Translations under genes and position numbers: made by a program | Notes under the pieces: model-generated | What the model saw: the letters and a program-made list of their open reading frames with translations, nothing else | What the model was told of the DNA's origin: nothing | The model's database searches: none | In this document: positions 51,895 through 61,262 of the stretch, piece after piece | How the letters are laid out: every line of letters starts with the position of its first letter | How positions within the stretch are numbered: the first letter of the stretch is position 1 | Source: Bog-375 sp049698695 | GTDB lineage: Bacteria; Acidobacteriota; Terriglobia; Bryobacterales; Bryobacteraceae | DNA: 64,000 bases | Assembly: GCA_049698695.1 (NCBI GenBank) | Contig: JBAVYH010000062.1 | Coordinates: 1-64,000, forward strand | Direction: 5' to 3'

Positions 51895-54264
51895 ATGACA
51901 AGCAGCACACTCACGCCTGAATTGCTCCACAAGATCGACGCCTACTGGCGGGCCGCCAACTATCTCTCGGTTGGGCAGATTTATCTCTACGACAATCCGC
52001 TGCTGAAGCGGCCACTCGCTCTAGCGGATGTGAAGCACATGCTACTGGGACACTGGGGAACGACCCCCGGGCAGAACTTCATTTACGCTCACTTGAACCG
52101 GGTCATTAAGAAATACGACCTTGACATGATTTACGTCTCCGGCCCCGGACACGGCGGCCCGGCGGTCGTGGGTAACACGTACCTCGAAGGCACATACAGC
52201 GAGATCTATCCGAACATCAGTCAGGACGAGGCCGGACTTCAGAAGCTTTTTCTTCAGTTTTCGTTCCCTGGAGGAATTCCCAGCCACGCATCGCCGGAGT
52301 GCCCGGGTTCGATCCATGAGGGCGGCGAATTGGGCTACTCGCTTAGCCACTCGTTCGGAGCGGTGTTCGACAATCCCGATCTCGTCGTCGCTTGCGTGGT
52401 CGGCGACGGCGAGGCGGAAACCGGACCGCTGGCCACGGCGTGGCATTCCAACAAGTTTCTGGATCCGGCCACCGATGGAGCGGTGCTGCCGATCCTGCAC
52501 CTCAACGGCTACAAGATTTCCAACCCGACCGTTCTGGCACGCATCACTCGCGATGAGTTGGAACAGTTGCTCCGTGGCTACGGGTGGACGCCTTACTTCG
52601 TCGAGGGTCACGAACCCACGCTGATGCATGAAGCGATGGCCGCGACACTCGACACGGCGATCGAGCAGATCAAACAGATCCAGCAGGACGCGCGCGTCAA
52701 TGGAAACATTGCTCGTCCACGCTGGCCGATGATCGTCCTCAATTCACCGAAGGGCTGGACAGGGCCCAAGGTCGTCGATGGGCTGCAGGTCGAGGGCACA
52801 TTCCGCGCGCACCAAGTGCCGCTGTCCGACCCTGCTACCCACCCCGAACACCTCAAGCTGTTGGAAGACTGGTTGAGGAGCTACCGGCCAGAGGAACTCT
52901 TCGACGAGCAAGGACGCCTGAAGCCGGAGTTGGCCGAACTGGCGCCCAAGGGTGAACGACGCATGGGCGCCAACCCTCATGCCAACGGGGGAATGCTGCT
53001 GCGTGACCTGCGAATGCCGGATTTTCGCGACTACGCGGAGGCCGTGCCCTCGCCGGGAGTGGGCGGCATTGGCGACACGCATGTGCTCGGGCGCTTCCTG
53101 CGCGACGTTGCGAAGTTGAACAGTGAGCAGCGGAATTTCCGGGTCTTTGGCCCCGACGAGACGCTCTCCAACGGCCTGGAAGCCCTCTTCGAAGCGACTG
53201 AGCGCCAATGGGACGCCGCGACCCTGGCGAACGACGAGTTTCTCGCCCCCGCTGGGCGCGTTATGGAAATGCTCAGCGAGCACCAATGCGAAGGCTGGCT
53301 CGAAGGCTACCTGCTCACCGGACGCCACGGACTCTTCAACTGCTATGAGGCATTTATCCATATCGTCGATTCGATGTTCAACAAGCATGCCAAGTGGCTG
53401 AAGATCACTTCGGGCCTGCCGTGGCGGCGGAAGATCGCCTCGTTAAACTACCTGCTGGCCTCGCATGTCTGGCGGCAGGATCACAACGGATTCACCCACC
53501 AGGATCCCGGCTTCATCGACCACGTCGTCAATAAGAAGGCCGAGATCGTTCGCGTTTATCTTCCACCGGATGCCAACTGCCTGTTGTCCGTGATGGATCA
53601 TTGCCTGCGCAGCCACCATTACGTCAACGTAGTCATCGCGGGCAAACACCCGGCGCCGCAATGGCTGACGATGGATGCAGCCGTCAAGCACTGCACCGAG
53701 GGGATCGGCATCTGGCAGTGGGCCAGCAACGACCAGGGCGTTGCGCCAGACGTAGTCATGGCCTGCTGTGGCGACGTGCCCACGCTGGAAACTCTCGCCG
53801 CTGTCTCCATCATGCGCGAGCATCTGCCCGCCCTCAGAATCCGCGTGGTCAACGTGGTCGACCTCATGCGGCTGCAGCCGCAGACCGAGCATCCCCATGG
53901 ATTGAGCGACATCGATTTTGACGAGCTCTTCACCAAGGACAAGCCGGTGATCTTCGCATTCCATGCGTACCCGTGGTTGATCCACCGCCTGACTTACCGG
54001 CGGACCAACCACGACAACATCCACGTCCGCGGCTACAAGGAGGAGGGCACCATCACAACGCCCTTCGACATGACGGTCCTCAACGAGTTGGACCGCTTCC
54101 ACCTCGTCATGGACACCATCGACCGGTTGCCGCGGACGGGCGAAAAGGGCATCTACCTCAAGCAGCAGCTAAAGGACAAGCTGATCGAGCACAAGCAATA
54201 CATCGATAAATATGGCCAGGACCTGCCGGAGATTCGCAACTGGAAATGGAGGAACCCCAAATGA
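51895..54264 (+). CDS. xfp: Phosphoketolase (Xfp/Xpk)
   Basis: 789 aa, full length for the family. Splits xylulose-5-P, and in Xfp types fructose-6-P, with phosphate into acetyl-P and GAP or erythrose-4-P, using thiamine diphosphate. Seen: SGPGHGGPAVVGNTYLEGTY, SFPGGIPSHASPECPGSIHE, GELGYSLSHSFGAVFDNPDL, ThDP motif GDGEAETGPLA, and QDHNGFTHQDPGF. First gene of a packed operon; the next ORF overlaps its stop (ATGA). With ManA and a phosphomannomutase following, fructose-6-P is a likely substrate here. Confidence 0.95.
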   Translation: MTSSTLTPELLHKIDAYWRAANYLSVGQIYLYDNPLLKRPLALADVKHMLLGHWGTTPGQNFIYAHLNRVIKKYDLDMIYVSGPGHGGPAVVGNTYLEGTYSEIYPNISQDEAGLQKLFLQFSFPGGIPSHASPECPGSIHEGGELGYSLSHSFGAVFDNPDLVVACVVGDGEAETGPLATAWHSNKFLDPATDGAVLPILHLNGYKISNPTVLARITRDELEQLLRGYGWTPYFVEGHEPTLMHEAMAATLDTAIEQIKQIQQDARVNGNIARPRWPMIVLNSPKGWTGPKVVDGLQVEGTFRAHQVPLSDPATHPEHLKLLEDWLRSYRPEELFDEQGRLKPELAELAPKGERRMGANPHANGGMLLRDLRMPDFRDYAEAVPSPGVGGIGDTHVLGRFLRDVAKLNSEQRNFRVFGPDETLSNGLEALFEATERQWDAATLANDEFLAPAGRVMEMLSEHQCEGWLEGYLLTGRHGLFNCYEAFIHIVDSMFNKHAKWLKITSGLPWRRKIASLNYLLASHVWRQDHNGFTHQDPGFIDHVVNKKAEIVRVYLPPDANCLLSVMDHCLRSHHYVNVVIAGKHPAPQWLTMDAAVKHCTEGIGIWQWASNDQGVAPDVVMACCGDVPTLETLAAVSIMREHLPALRIRVVNVVDLMRLQPQTEHPHGLSDIDFDELFTKDKPVIFAFHAYPWLIHRLTYRRTNHDNIHVRGYKEEGTITTPFDMTVLNELDRFHLVMDTIDRLPRTGEKGIYLKQQLKDKLIEHKQYIDKYGQDLPEIRNWKWRNPK

Positions 54265-54506
54265 GCAAAGGCACGGAACCAATGCATGAACCGAAGCGCA
54301 GTTCTCATCAGCACGGCACGCCGGCTCGCGACAGCGTTCATCATGAACCGGATGCCTACTGGAAACGCGCCCATCATGACTGGCGTGTCTGGGCCGGCCT
54401 GTTCTTCATGTTCGCGGCCATCACCATCTATGTCCTGAGCAATAACCTGTCATTCTTCCCCCGAGGGCAACCGCGACAAGCGCAGTCGGGCGCCGCATTG
54501 AAATAG
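54261..54506 (+). CDS. Small single-helix membrane protein
   Basis: 81 aa from the ATG that overlaps the phosphoketolase stop. His-rich N-terminal half (HHEPDAYWKRAHHDWRVW) then one helix (AGLFFMFAAITIYVLSNNLS). It always-cytoplasmic side cannot be told. Found between phosphoketolase and ManA; function unknown. Confidence 0.65.
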   Translation: MSKGTEPMHEPKRSSHQHGTPARDSVHHEPDAYWKRAHHDWRVWAGLFFMFAAITIYVLSNNLSFFPRGQPRQAQSGAALK

Positions 54507-55507
54507 TGAAGCCCATGGGTCAAATCCCGCTGTATCCACTCCGATTCGATCCGATCTATCAGTATCGGCTCTGGGGCGGCCGCCGTTTGGCCGACCTACT
54601 CACCGCCCCACTGCCGGGCGACGGGCCTGTCGGCGAAGCATGGGTACTCAGCGACCGCGAAGACCATCCGAGCCGTGTTGCCGATGGACCGCTGAAAGGA
54701 CGGACCATCGCACAACTGCTGGAGCAGTTTCCAGAACAGGTGATGGGAAAACTGACCGGCCGATTCCGCCGATTCCCACTGCTGCTGAAATTCCTGGACG
54801 CACGTGAAATGCTCTCCGTCCAGGTTCACCCCACGGATATGCACACGGACCTGCTGCCGGCGGGCGAGACCGGGAAGACCGAAGCCTGGGTCGTGTTGGA
54901 GGCGGGGCCAAATAGTCGCATCTATGCCGGCCTGAAGCCGGGAACCACGGAAGCCGGTCTAAGGCAGGCGCTCGCGAACGGAGGAGTAGCGGACCGTCTC
55001 GCATACTTCACTCCGAAGCCTGGGGATGCCGTCTTCCTGCCGGCTGGAACGGTTCACACCCTGGGCGGCGACGTCGTGGTGTTCGAAGTTCAGGAGAACA
55101 GCGACGTGACATTTCGCTTGTACGACTGGAACCACGTTGACGCGAAAACGGGCAAGCCGCGGGCCCTCCAGGTGGACCAGGCGCTTGCCTGCGTCGACTT
55201 TGCGGAGTGTGCGGGCGGTCTAGTGACGCCCGTGATGGAGTCTAAGACGCCGGTGAAGCGCGAGCAACTCTTTCACTGTGAACACTTCTGGCTGTCGCGC
55301 CTTCAAGCGGACGCGCCGTTTGCCTTTGGCAAGCCAGGTGTGCCGAGCGTGCTGGTGTGCATCGAGGGCGCGGGGCAAGTCGAGCACAGCGGAGCCCAGT
55401 ATGCCATCAAAAAAGGCGACGTCTTCCTGTTGCCTGCGGTTCTCGGAACGTGTAGCGTTCAGCCGCGAGGCGCAGTAAACCTGTTGGAAATCGGGATACC
55501 GGGATGA
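54506..55507 (+). CDS. manA: Mannose-6-phosphate isomerase, class I
   Basis: 333 aa, GTG start one base inside the previous stop. Interconverts mannose-6-P and fructose-6-P with a zinc ion. The cupin pattern LSVQVHPTD (zinc ligands), GDAVFLPAGTVHTLGG and ENSDVTFRLYDWNHVD is intact. In this operon it links mannose-1-P/6-P to the phosphoketolase. Confidence 0.92.
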   Translation: MKPMGQIPLYPLRFDPIYQYRLWGGRRLADLLTAPLPGDGPVGEAWVLSDREDHPSRVADGPLKGRTIAQLLEQFPEQVMGKLTGRFRRFPLLLKFLDAREMLSVQVHPTDMHTDLLPAGETGKTEAWVVLEAGPNSRIYAGLKPGTTEAGLRQALANGGVADRLAYFTPKPGDAVFLPAGTVHTLGGDVVVFEVQENSDVTFRLYDWNHVDAKTGKPRALQVDQALACVDFAECAGGLVTPVMESKTPVKREQLFHCEHFWLSRLQADAPFAFGKPGVPSVLVCIEGAGQVEHSGAQYAIKKGDVFLLPAVLGTCSVQPRGAVNLLEIGIPG

Positions 55508-56265
55508 AAAAACTAATTGTGTTCGATTTGGACGGCACACTGGCCGAAAGTAAGTCGACTCTTGATGCCGAAATGTCGCGACTGCTCGGCGACCTTCTCG
55601 GCATTGTAAAGGCGGCCGTGATATCCGGAGGCGATTGGCCGCAATTTGAAAAACAGGTGCTCTCCCATCTTCCCCATGACGCAAGCCTGGCGAATCTATC
55701 TATCCTGCCCACATGTGGAACCAAGTTCTTCCGCTACGCAGGGGACTGGAAAATGATCTATTCCGAAGACTTCACAGCACGTGAAAAAGAGAAGATCGTC
55801 ACTTCTCTCAAGAAGGCCGTCGCCGAAGCCGGCTTCCAAGCCAAAAAGGTCTGGGGGGAAGTGATTGAAGACCGGGGAAGCCAGATCACATTCTCGGCAC
55901 TCGGTCAGCAGGCGCCCTTGGAAGAAAAGAAGAAATGGGATTCCGATTATGCCAAGCGGAAAAAGATCAAAGCGATTCTCGACACTTTGATCCCCGAGTT
56001 TTCCGTCCGCTTGGGCGGCGCGACGTCCGTAGATGTCACCAAACCGGGCATAGACAAAGCCTACGGAATTAGAAAACTAAAAGACGTTCTTGGCATTTCA
56101 TTGAAGGAGATGATTTTCATAGGCGACGCGCTGTTCGCGGGCGGGAACGACTATCCGGCGGAACAGGCGGGTGTCGTTTCTATCCCGGTGCAGGGTCCCC
56201 ACGAGACGAAGCGGGTTGTCGAAGCAATCATCTATTGTTTATCGGATCGCGGTCAGGAAGCGTGA
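55504..56265 (+). CDS. Phosphomannomutase, eukaryotic/HAD-IIB type
   Basis: 253 aa, ATGA overlap with manA. HAD motif FDLDGTLAESK at the N-terminus, the late GDALFAGGNDYPAEQAG and the lid with GGATSVDVTKPGIDKAYGI are those of PMM2-like phosphomannomutases. It should convert mannose-1-P to mannose-6-P. Bacteria mostly use the unrelated ManB, so the type is notable. A sugar phosphatase role is the main alternative. Confidence 0.85.
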   Translation: MKKLIVFDLDGTLAESKSTLDAEMSRLLGDLLGIVKAAVISGGDWPQFEKQVLSHLPHDASLANLSILPTCGTKFFRYAGDWKMIYSEDFTAREKEKIVTSLKKAVAEAGFQAKKVWGEVIEDRGSQITFSALGQQAPLEEKKKWDSDYAKRKKIKAILDTLIPEFSVRLGGATSVDVTKPGIDKAYGIRKLKDVLGISLKEMIFIGDALFAGGNDYPAEQAGVVSIPVQGPHETKRVVEAIIYCLSDRGQEA

Positions 56266-56283
56266 ATCGGTGATGGAGATCTG

Positions 56284-57435
56284 ATGAGTGCATTTAAGTT
56301 GCAGCGCCTGGGACTAATGATGGAGCCGGAACCGGGCAATCCCCAGGAGGTCGAAGGCGTCCTGAATCCAGCCGCTGCCCGCGGCCCCGATGGTAAGCTC
56401 TACCTTTTCCCAAGGCTGGTTGCGAAGGGGAACTACTCGCGCATCGGAATTGCGCGGGTGCGGTTCAATGAAGCCGGCGATCCGGCAGGAGTCGAGCGGC
56501 TTGGCATCGCACTGGAGCCGGAAGCCGATTACGAGCGGCGGCCTGGAGGCGGCGGTGGCTGCGAGGATCCTCGTGTCACGTTCGTGGAGCCGCTCCAGCG
56601 CTACTTGATGACTTACGCGGCATTTTCTGCCCGCGGTCCACGAATCGCTCTGGCAATCTCGAAAGACCTCTTCTACTGGAAGCGCTTGGGGCTGGCGACC
56701 TTTGGTCCGTATCAGGGCGTCGAATTCGACGATGTGGATGACAAAGATGCCAGCGTCTTCCCGGTCGCCATTCCTAATCCATCCCGACATCCGGAATTGG
56801 CCATCCTCCACCGGCCGCTTTTCCCCGGCACTCGTCCGGAGGAAACCGCCCGCCACCCCGCACCCCGCGACGTGGATCTCGATCGGGAGAGCATCTGGAT
56901 TTCCTACTGCGCGATGGCCTTGGAGGGTTGCGAACCACGTGGCCTCGGTCGGTTCAGCTCACATCACCGGCTGGCGACGCCTGTGTCGCCATGGGAACGG
57001 CTCAAGATCGGCGGCGGCACTCCCCCCATCTTGACCCGCCACGGCTGGCTGATCGTTTACCACGGGGTGTGCGAAATGGGGCAGGCGAGCAAAGGTACCC
57101 ACCCGCTTTGTTATTCCGCCGGTGTGATGGTGCTTTCGAAGGAGCATCCGCAAATCATCCGCTATCGTTCAGTGGATCCGGTGCTGACGCCTTCGCTCCC
57201 TCAGGAACGCGATGGGACCGTAGCAAACGTAGTATTTCCAACCGGAATCGACCGGCGCGACGATCTTGGATCGCCGGATCGTTTCGACATCTATTACGGG
57301 ATGGCCGACAGCCGGATTGGTGTAGCACGTCTTGACGTGCCGGAGGTCCTGCCGTCGGGAGGCACCGCAGATCCGCCGGACGTAACAGGCGCGCCTAATT
57401 CTCGGAATTCAAAACCGGGAGGACGGTTATCGTGA
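56284..57435 (+). CDS. GH130 family beta-mannoside phosphorylase-like protein
   Basis: 383 aa, usual length. ATG after GGAG. The propeller hallmark GCEDPRVTFVE carries the catalytic Asp; IGGGTPPILTRHGWLIVYHG and the last GMADSRIGVARLDV follow the family pattern. Expected to use phosphate to release mannose-1-P from beta-mannosides in the cytoplasm. Next to phosphomannomutase and ManA, so the product can enter fructose-6-P. A second, longer GH130 lies at 18627-20084. Confidence 0.88.
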   Translation: MSAFKLQRLGLMMEPEPGNPQEVEGVLNPAAARGPDGKLYLFPRLVAKGNYSRIGIARVRFNEAGDPAGVERLGIALEPEADYERRPGGGGGCEDPRVTFVEPLQRYLMTYAAFSARGPRIALAISKDLFYWKRLGLATFGPYQGVEFDDVDDKDASVFPVAIPNPSRHPELAILHRPLFPGTRPEETARHPAPRDVDLDRESIWISYCAMALEGCEPRGLGRFSSHHRLATPVSPWERLKIGGGTPPILTRHGWLIVYHGVCEMGQASKGTHPLCYSAGVMVLSKEHPQIIRYRSVDPVLTPSLPQERDGTVANVVFPTGIDRRDDLGSPDRFDIYYGMADSRIGVARLDVPEVLPSGGTADPPDVTGAPNSRNSKPGGRLS

Positions 57436-60029
57436 CGGCAATCGCAGAAAAGGCCATGGCGAAGCAGGGTTCCGAGCCCGCGTCCAAGGACGATCTGAAA
57501 TCGCTTCCCATGCCGGAGTTGGAGGCAAAGCTGGGCTCGTCGACGGACGGCCTCAGTCAAGCCGAAGCGCAGAAACGGCTGGCTCAGTATGGACCTAACG
57601 AGATTCAGGAAAAGAAAACCAATGCGTTCCTGAAATTCCTCAGCTATTTTTGGGGTCCAATCCCATGGATGATCGAAGTGGCGGTGATTCTGTCGGGCGT
57701 CGTCCGGCACTGGCCGGATTTCTTCATCATCCTTCTTCTGCTAGTTTCGAACGCGGTGGTCGGATTCTGGGAAGAACGCCAGGCGGGCGACGCCATCGCT
57801 GCCCTCAAAGCGAAACTGGCGCTCAAGGCCAAGGTCAAACGCGACGGGAAGTGGACCGACCCGGCGGCGTGTGAAGTAGTGCCGGGCGACATCATCCGCC
57901 TGCGCCTTGGCGACATTGTGCCGGCGGATGCGCGGTTGCTGGCGGGCGACCCGGTGGAGGTGGATCAGTCCGCGTTGACAGGCGAGTCTTTGCCCGTCGA
58001 GCGCAAGCCCGGCGAGGCGATGTTTTCGGGATCGATTATGCGCCGGGGCGAAATCGAAGCGATGGTGTACTCGACCGGCACCAACACCTATTTCGGCAAG
58101 ACTGCGCAACTCGTCGAGGAGGCGCATACTATAAGCCATTTTCAACGTGCCGTGCTGAAGATTGGCGATTACCTGATCATTCTCGCAGTGGCTCTAGTGG
58201 CGTTGATTATTACCGTCGCTCTGTTCCGCAGTGACCCGATCCTCGCCACGCTGCAGTTCGCCTTAGTGTTGACCGTGGCCGCGATTCCCGTGGCCATGCC
58301 CACGGTTCTGTCGGTGACTATGGCAGTCGGCGCTCGTCTGCTCGCGAAGAAGCAAGCGATTGTGACCCGGTTAGCCGCTATCGAGGAACTCGCTGGCGTC
58401 GACGTGCTGTGTTCGGACAAGACTGGCACACTGACCCAGAACAAGCTAACTCTGGGCGATCCGTTCAGCGTCAACGGGATCCCTGGCGACCAGGTCATCC
58501 TCTGCGCGGCACTAGCTTCGCGTGCGGAAGACAAGGACACCATCGACCTCGCGGTGATCGGCGGCGTGAAGGACGATCAAGCCTTGAAGAGCTATCAGGT
58601 AGTCCATTTCCAGCCCTTCGACCCGGTGCATAAGCGCACCGAAGCCACCGTCAAAGACGGCGACGGAAAACAGTTTTTTGTGGCCAAGGGAGCGCCGCAG
58701 GTCATTCTGCAGATGGCGATCAACGCCAGCGAAGTAAAGCCGGCCGTGGAGAAGGCAGTCAACGAATTCGCAGGCCGAGGCTTCCGTTCCTTGGGCGTGG
58801 CCCGTGCGGACCAGGAAGGCAGGTGGCAGTTCGTTGGCGTGTTGCCATTGTTCGATCCGCCGCGCGAGCAGGCCAAAGCCACCATTTCGAACGCCCGCCA
58901 GATGGGCGTGAACGTCAAGATGGTTACCGGCGATCAAACGGCTATCGCTCAGGAGACTGCCCGGCAACTGGGGATGGGCACGAATATCCTCGATGCCAGC
59001 GGATTGGGCGACTCCAAGCGTCACGAGTCGGCGCAGCAGGCGGAAGCCATCGAAAACGCCGACGGTTTTGCCCAGGTATTCCCCGAACACAAGTTTCATA
59101 TTGTGGACGTCCTGCAGCAGCGCGGCCACATCGTCGGTATGACCGGAGACGGTGTGAACGATGCCCCCGCGCTGAAGAAAGCCGACTGCGGCATCGCCGT
59201 CTCCGGGGCAACGGATGCGGCGCGCGCGGCGGCGTCCATCGTGCTGCTGACGTCCGGGCTCTCGGTGATTATTGACGCGGTCAAGGAGAGCCGGAAGATT
59301 TTCCAGCGGATGAACAGCTACGCGATCTATCGCATCGCCGAGACGTTACGCGTGCTGTTCGTCATGACGCTGGCGATCTTGGTGTTTAATTTCTATCCAC
59401 TGACGGCGGTGATGATCGTAATGCTGGCTTTGCTCAACGATGGAGCCATCCTGTCCATCGCCTATGACAACGTTCATTACAAAGACAAGCCGGAGGCGTG
59501 GAATATGCGCCTGGTGCTGGGGATTTCCACGGTCCTGGGCCTCATTGGCGTCGTCTCCGCCTTCGGATTGTTTTATCTGGGCGAGCGCGTCTTTCATCTC
59601 GACCGTGCGCACATCCAGACGCTGATGTACTTGAAACTGTCCGTGGCTGGACACCTGACGATTTTCCTGACGCGCACGCGCGGCCCGTTCTGGTCCATAC
59701 GCCCCGCACGCATTCTATGGGCGGCGGTGCTCGGCACGCAAGCGCTGGCGACCATGATCGCAGTTTACGGGCTGTTTATGACACCGCTGGGATGGGGCTG
59801 GGCAGCGTTCGTTTGGGCTTATGCCCTGGCTTGGTTCCTCGTGAATGACCGAGTGAAACTGCTCGCCTATCGGATTTTCGATCCTACTAAAGCCCCACTG
59901 TTGGGCAGGAGGGCGCTCGATCTTACCCCCCAGATCGCTACACGGGCCTATGAACTCTATGAGCATCGAGGCCGCGCCGATGGCGGGGCAGATCAAGACT
60001 GGCTTCAGGCGGAGCGTGAGATTCGGTAG
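57432..60029 (+). CDS. P-type H+-ATPase (type IIIA)
   Basis: 865 aa, GTG overlapping the previous stop (GTGA). LTGESLPVERKPG, SDKTGTLTQNKL (phospho-Asp), MVTGDQTAIAQE and TGDGVNDAPALKKADCG are complete. The short N-terminus with SQAEAQKRLAQYGPNEI and the 10-helix core are those of plasma-membrane proton-efflux ATPases known from fungi, plants and some bacteria. It would pump H+ outwards, useful in acid or when respiration stops. Confidence 0.9.
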   Translation: MTAIAEKAMAKQGSEPASKDDLKSLPMPELEAKLGSSTDGLSQAEAQKRLAQYGPNEIQEKKTNAFLKFLSYFWGPIPWMIEVAVILSGVVRHWPDFFIILLLLVSNAVVGFWEERQAGDAIAALKAKLALKAKVKRDGKWTDPAACEVVPGDIIRLRLGDIVPADARLLAGDPVEVDQSALTGESLPVERKPGEAMFSGSIMRRGEIEAMVYSTGTNTYFGKTAQLVEEAHTISHFQRAVLKIGDYLIILAVALVALIITVALFRSDPILATLQFALVLTVAAIPVAMPTVLSVTMAVGARLLAKKQAIVTRLAAIEELAGVDVLCSDKTGTLTQNKLTLGDPFSVNGIPGDQVILCAALASRAEDKDTIDLAVIGGVKDDQALKSYQVVHFQPFDPVHKRTEATVKDGDGKQFFVAKGAPQVILQMAINASEVKPAVEKAVNEFAGRGFRSLGVARADQEGRWQFVGVLPLFDPPREQAKATISNARQMGVNVKMVTGDQTAIAQETARQLGMGTNILDASGLGDSKRHESAQQAEAIENADGFAQVFPEHKFHIVDVLQQRGHIVGMTGDGVNDAPALKKADCGIAVSGATDAARAAASIVLLTSGLSVIIDAVKESRKIFQRMNSYAIYRIAETLRVLFVMTLAILVFNFYPLTAVMIVMLALLNDGAILSIAYDNVHYKDKPEAWNMRLVLGISTVLGLIGVVSAFGLFYLGERVFHLDRAHIQTLMYLKLSVAGHLTIFLTRTRGPFWSIRPARILWAAVLGTQALATMIAVYGLFMTPLGWGWAAFVWAYALAWFLVNDRVKLLAYRIFDPTKAPLLGRRALDLTPQIATRAYELYEHRGRADGGADQDWLQAEREIR

Positions 60030-60068
60030 TGTTAGGCCGGACGCGTTCATCATGCAGAAAGGATGAAG

Positions 60069-60932
60069 ATGAAAATCGATTCGAAGGACTTCCGTGTGCG
60101 GCCCGGAGAAAGGGTCAAACTGGGCGAGTGGCCGACCATCGTAAAGCCGTTTTGTGAGTCGAAGAAGGATTATCAAAAACTTCTGGAAGAACACGTTGAG
60201 GAGTTGAGCTCGTTGCAACAACTTCACTACGCGTCCAACCGTTATGCGTTGCTGCTGATTTTTCAGGCGATGGACGCCGCCGGCAAGGACGGCGCCATCC
60301 GCCATGTCATGTCCGGGGTCAATCCGCAAGGCTGCCAGGTTTCCAGTTTCAAACAGCCAAGCGCCGAGGAGTTGGAACACGATTTTCTCTGGCGCACCAC
60401 TTGCCGGCTTCCCGAACGCGGGCAGATCGGCATATTCAATCGTTCTTATTACGAGGAGGTGCTGGTCGTTCGGGTACACCCGGAGATTCTCCGCAGCCAG
60501 GGACTTTCGGAAGAGTCACGCGACTTGAAAACCATCTGGGAGGAGCGGTATCGCTCCATCGTGGACCTGGAGAGCCACCTTTATCGTAACGGCACAAGGA
60601 TCGTCAAAGTGTTCCTCCACCTTTCGAAAGAGGAGCAGCGAAAGCGATTTCTCGAACGAATTGACGAGCCGGACAAAAACTGGAAATTCAGCCTCGCGGA
60701 CATTCACGAAAGGAAATACTGGAAGGATTACATGGAGGCTTACGAGGCTTGCCTGCACGAGACGAGCACCCATCACGCCCCCTGGTACGTCGTTCCCGCT
60801 GACGACAAAGAGAATGCCCGGTTGATTGTGTCCCAAATTGTTCTTGATGCGTTCAATAAACTGAAGATGGCATATCCCAAGACCACCCCGAAACGTCGGC
60901 AGGAATTGAAATCGATCCGCAAACTGCTCTGA
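60069..60932 (+). CDS. Polyphosphate kinase 2 family protein
   Basis: 287 aa from the ATG at 60069; the ATG at 60063 is also possible. Walker A in LIFQAMDAAGKDGAIRHVMS, Walker B and lid region in IGIFNRSYYEEVLVVRVHPE and EEQRKRFLERIDEP are typical of PPK2. It should use polyphosphate to make NTP/NDP or the reverse. Its place among energy genes suggests ATP supply without respiration. Confidence 0.92.
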   Translation: MKIDSKDFRVRPGERVKLGEWPTIVKPFCESKKDYQKLLEEHVEELSSLQQLHYASNRYALLLIFQAMDAAGKDGAIRHVMSGVNPQGCQVSSFKQPSAEELEHDFLWRTTCRLPERGQIGIFNRSYYEEVLVVRVHPEILRSQGLSEESRDLKTIWEERYRSIVDLESHLYRNGTRIVKVFLHLSKEEQRKRFLERIDEPDKNWKFSLADIHERKYWKDYMEAYEACLHETSTHHAPWYVVPADDKENARLIVSQIVLDAFNKLKMAYPKTTPKRRQELKSIRKLL

Positions 60933-60942
60933 GAGTCAAACG

Positions 60943-61257
60943 ATGACCAATAAGCAATCACAACAACAGTATGCAATCGGCATGGTCGGCCTGGGCGTCC
61001 TGGGGCGCAATCTTGTGCTGAACATGGCCGTCCACGGCTTTAGAACCAGGAGGATTTGCGCCGCGTCGTCTGCACGGCAATCGAGATGTGCTTGCCCACG
61101 CCGTGTTTCATTGACGGCTTTGGGCTACCTGGACGGCTACCGCAGTGCCTGGCTGCCGGCCAACCTGATTCAGGCCCAGCACGATTACTTCGGAGCGCAC
61201 AGCTATGAGCGCATCGACGTCAAAGGCATATTTCACACGGACTGGACGGAGGGTTGA
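60943..61257 (+). pseudogene. gnd: 6-phosphogluconate dehydrogenase, internally deleted
   Basis: The first 32 residues (IGMVGLGVLGRNLVLNMAVH) are the Rossmann start and the last 45 (ALGYLDGYRSAWLPANLIQA, then HDYFGAHSYERID) the extreme C-terminus of 6PGDH; about 350 residues between are missing. In between, LRRVVCTAIEMCLPTPCFID of the C-terminal region is in another frame. So one large deletion and frameshifts are present. The active site is lost. Intact gnd would join zwf to xylulose-5-P. Confidence 0.85.
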
Positions 61258-61262
61258 GCGCG

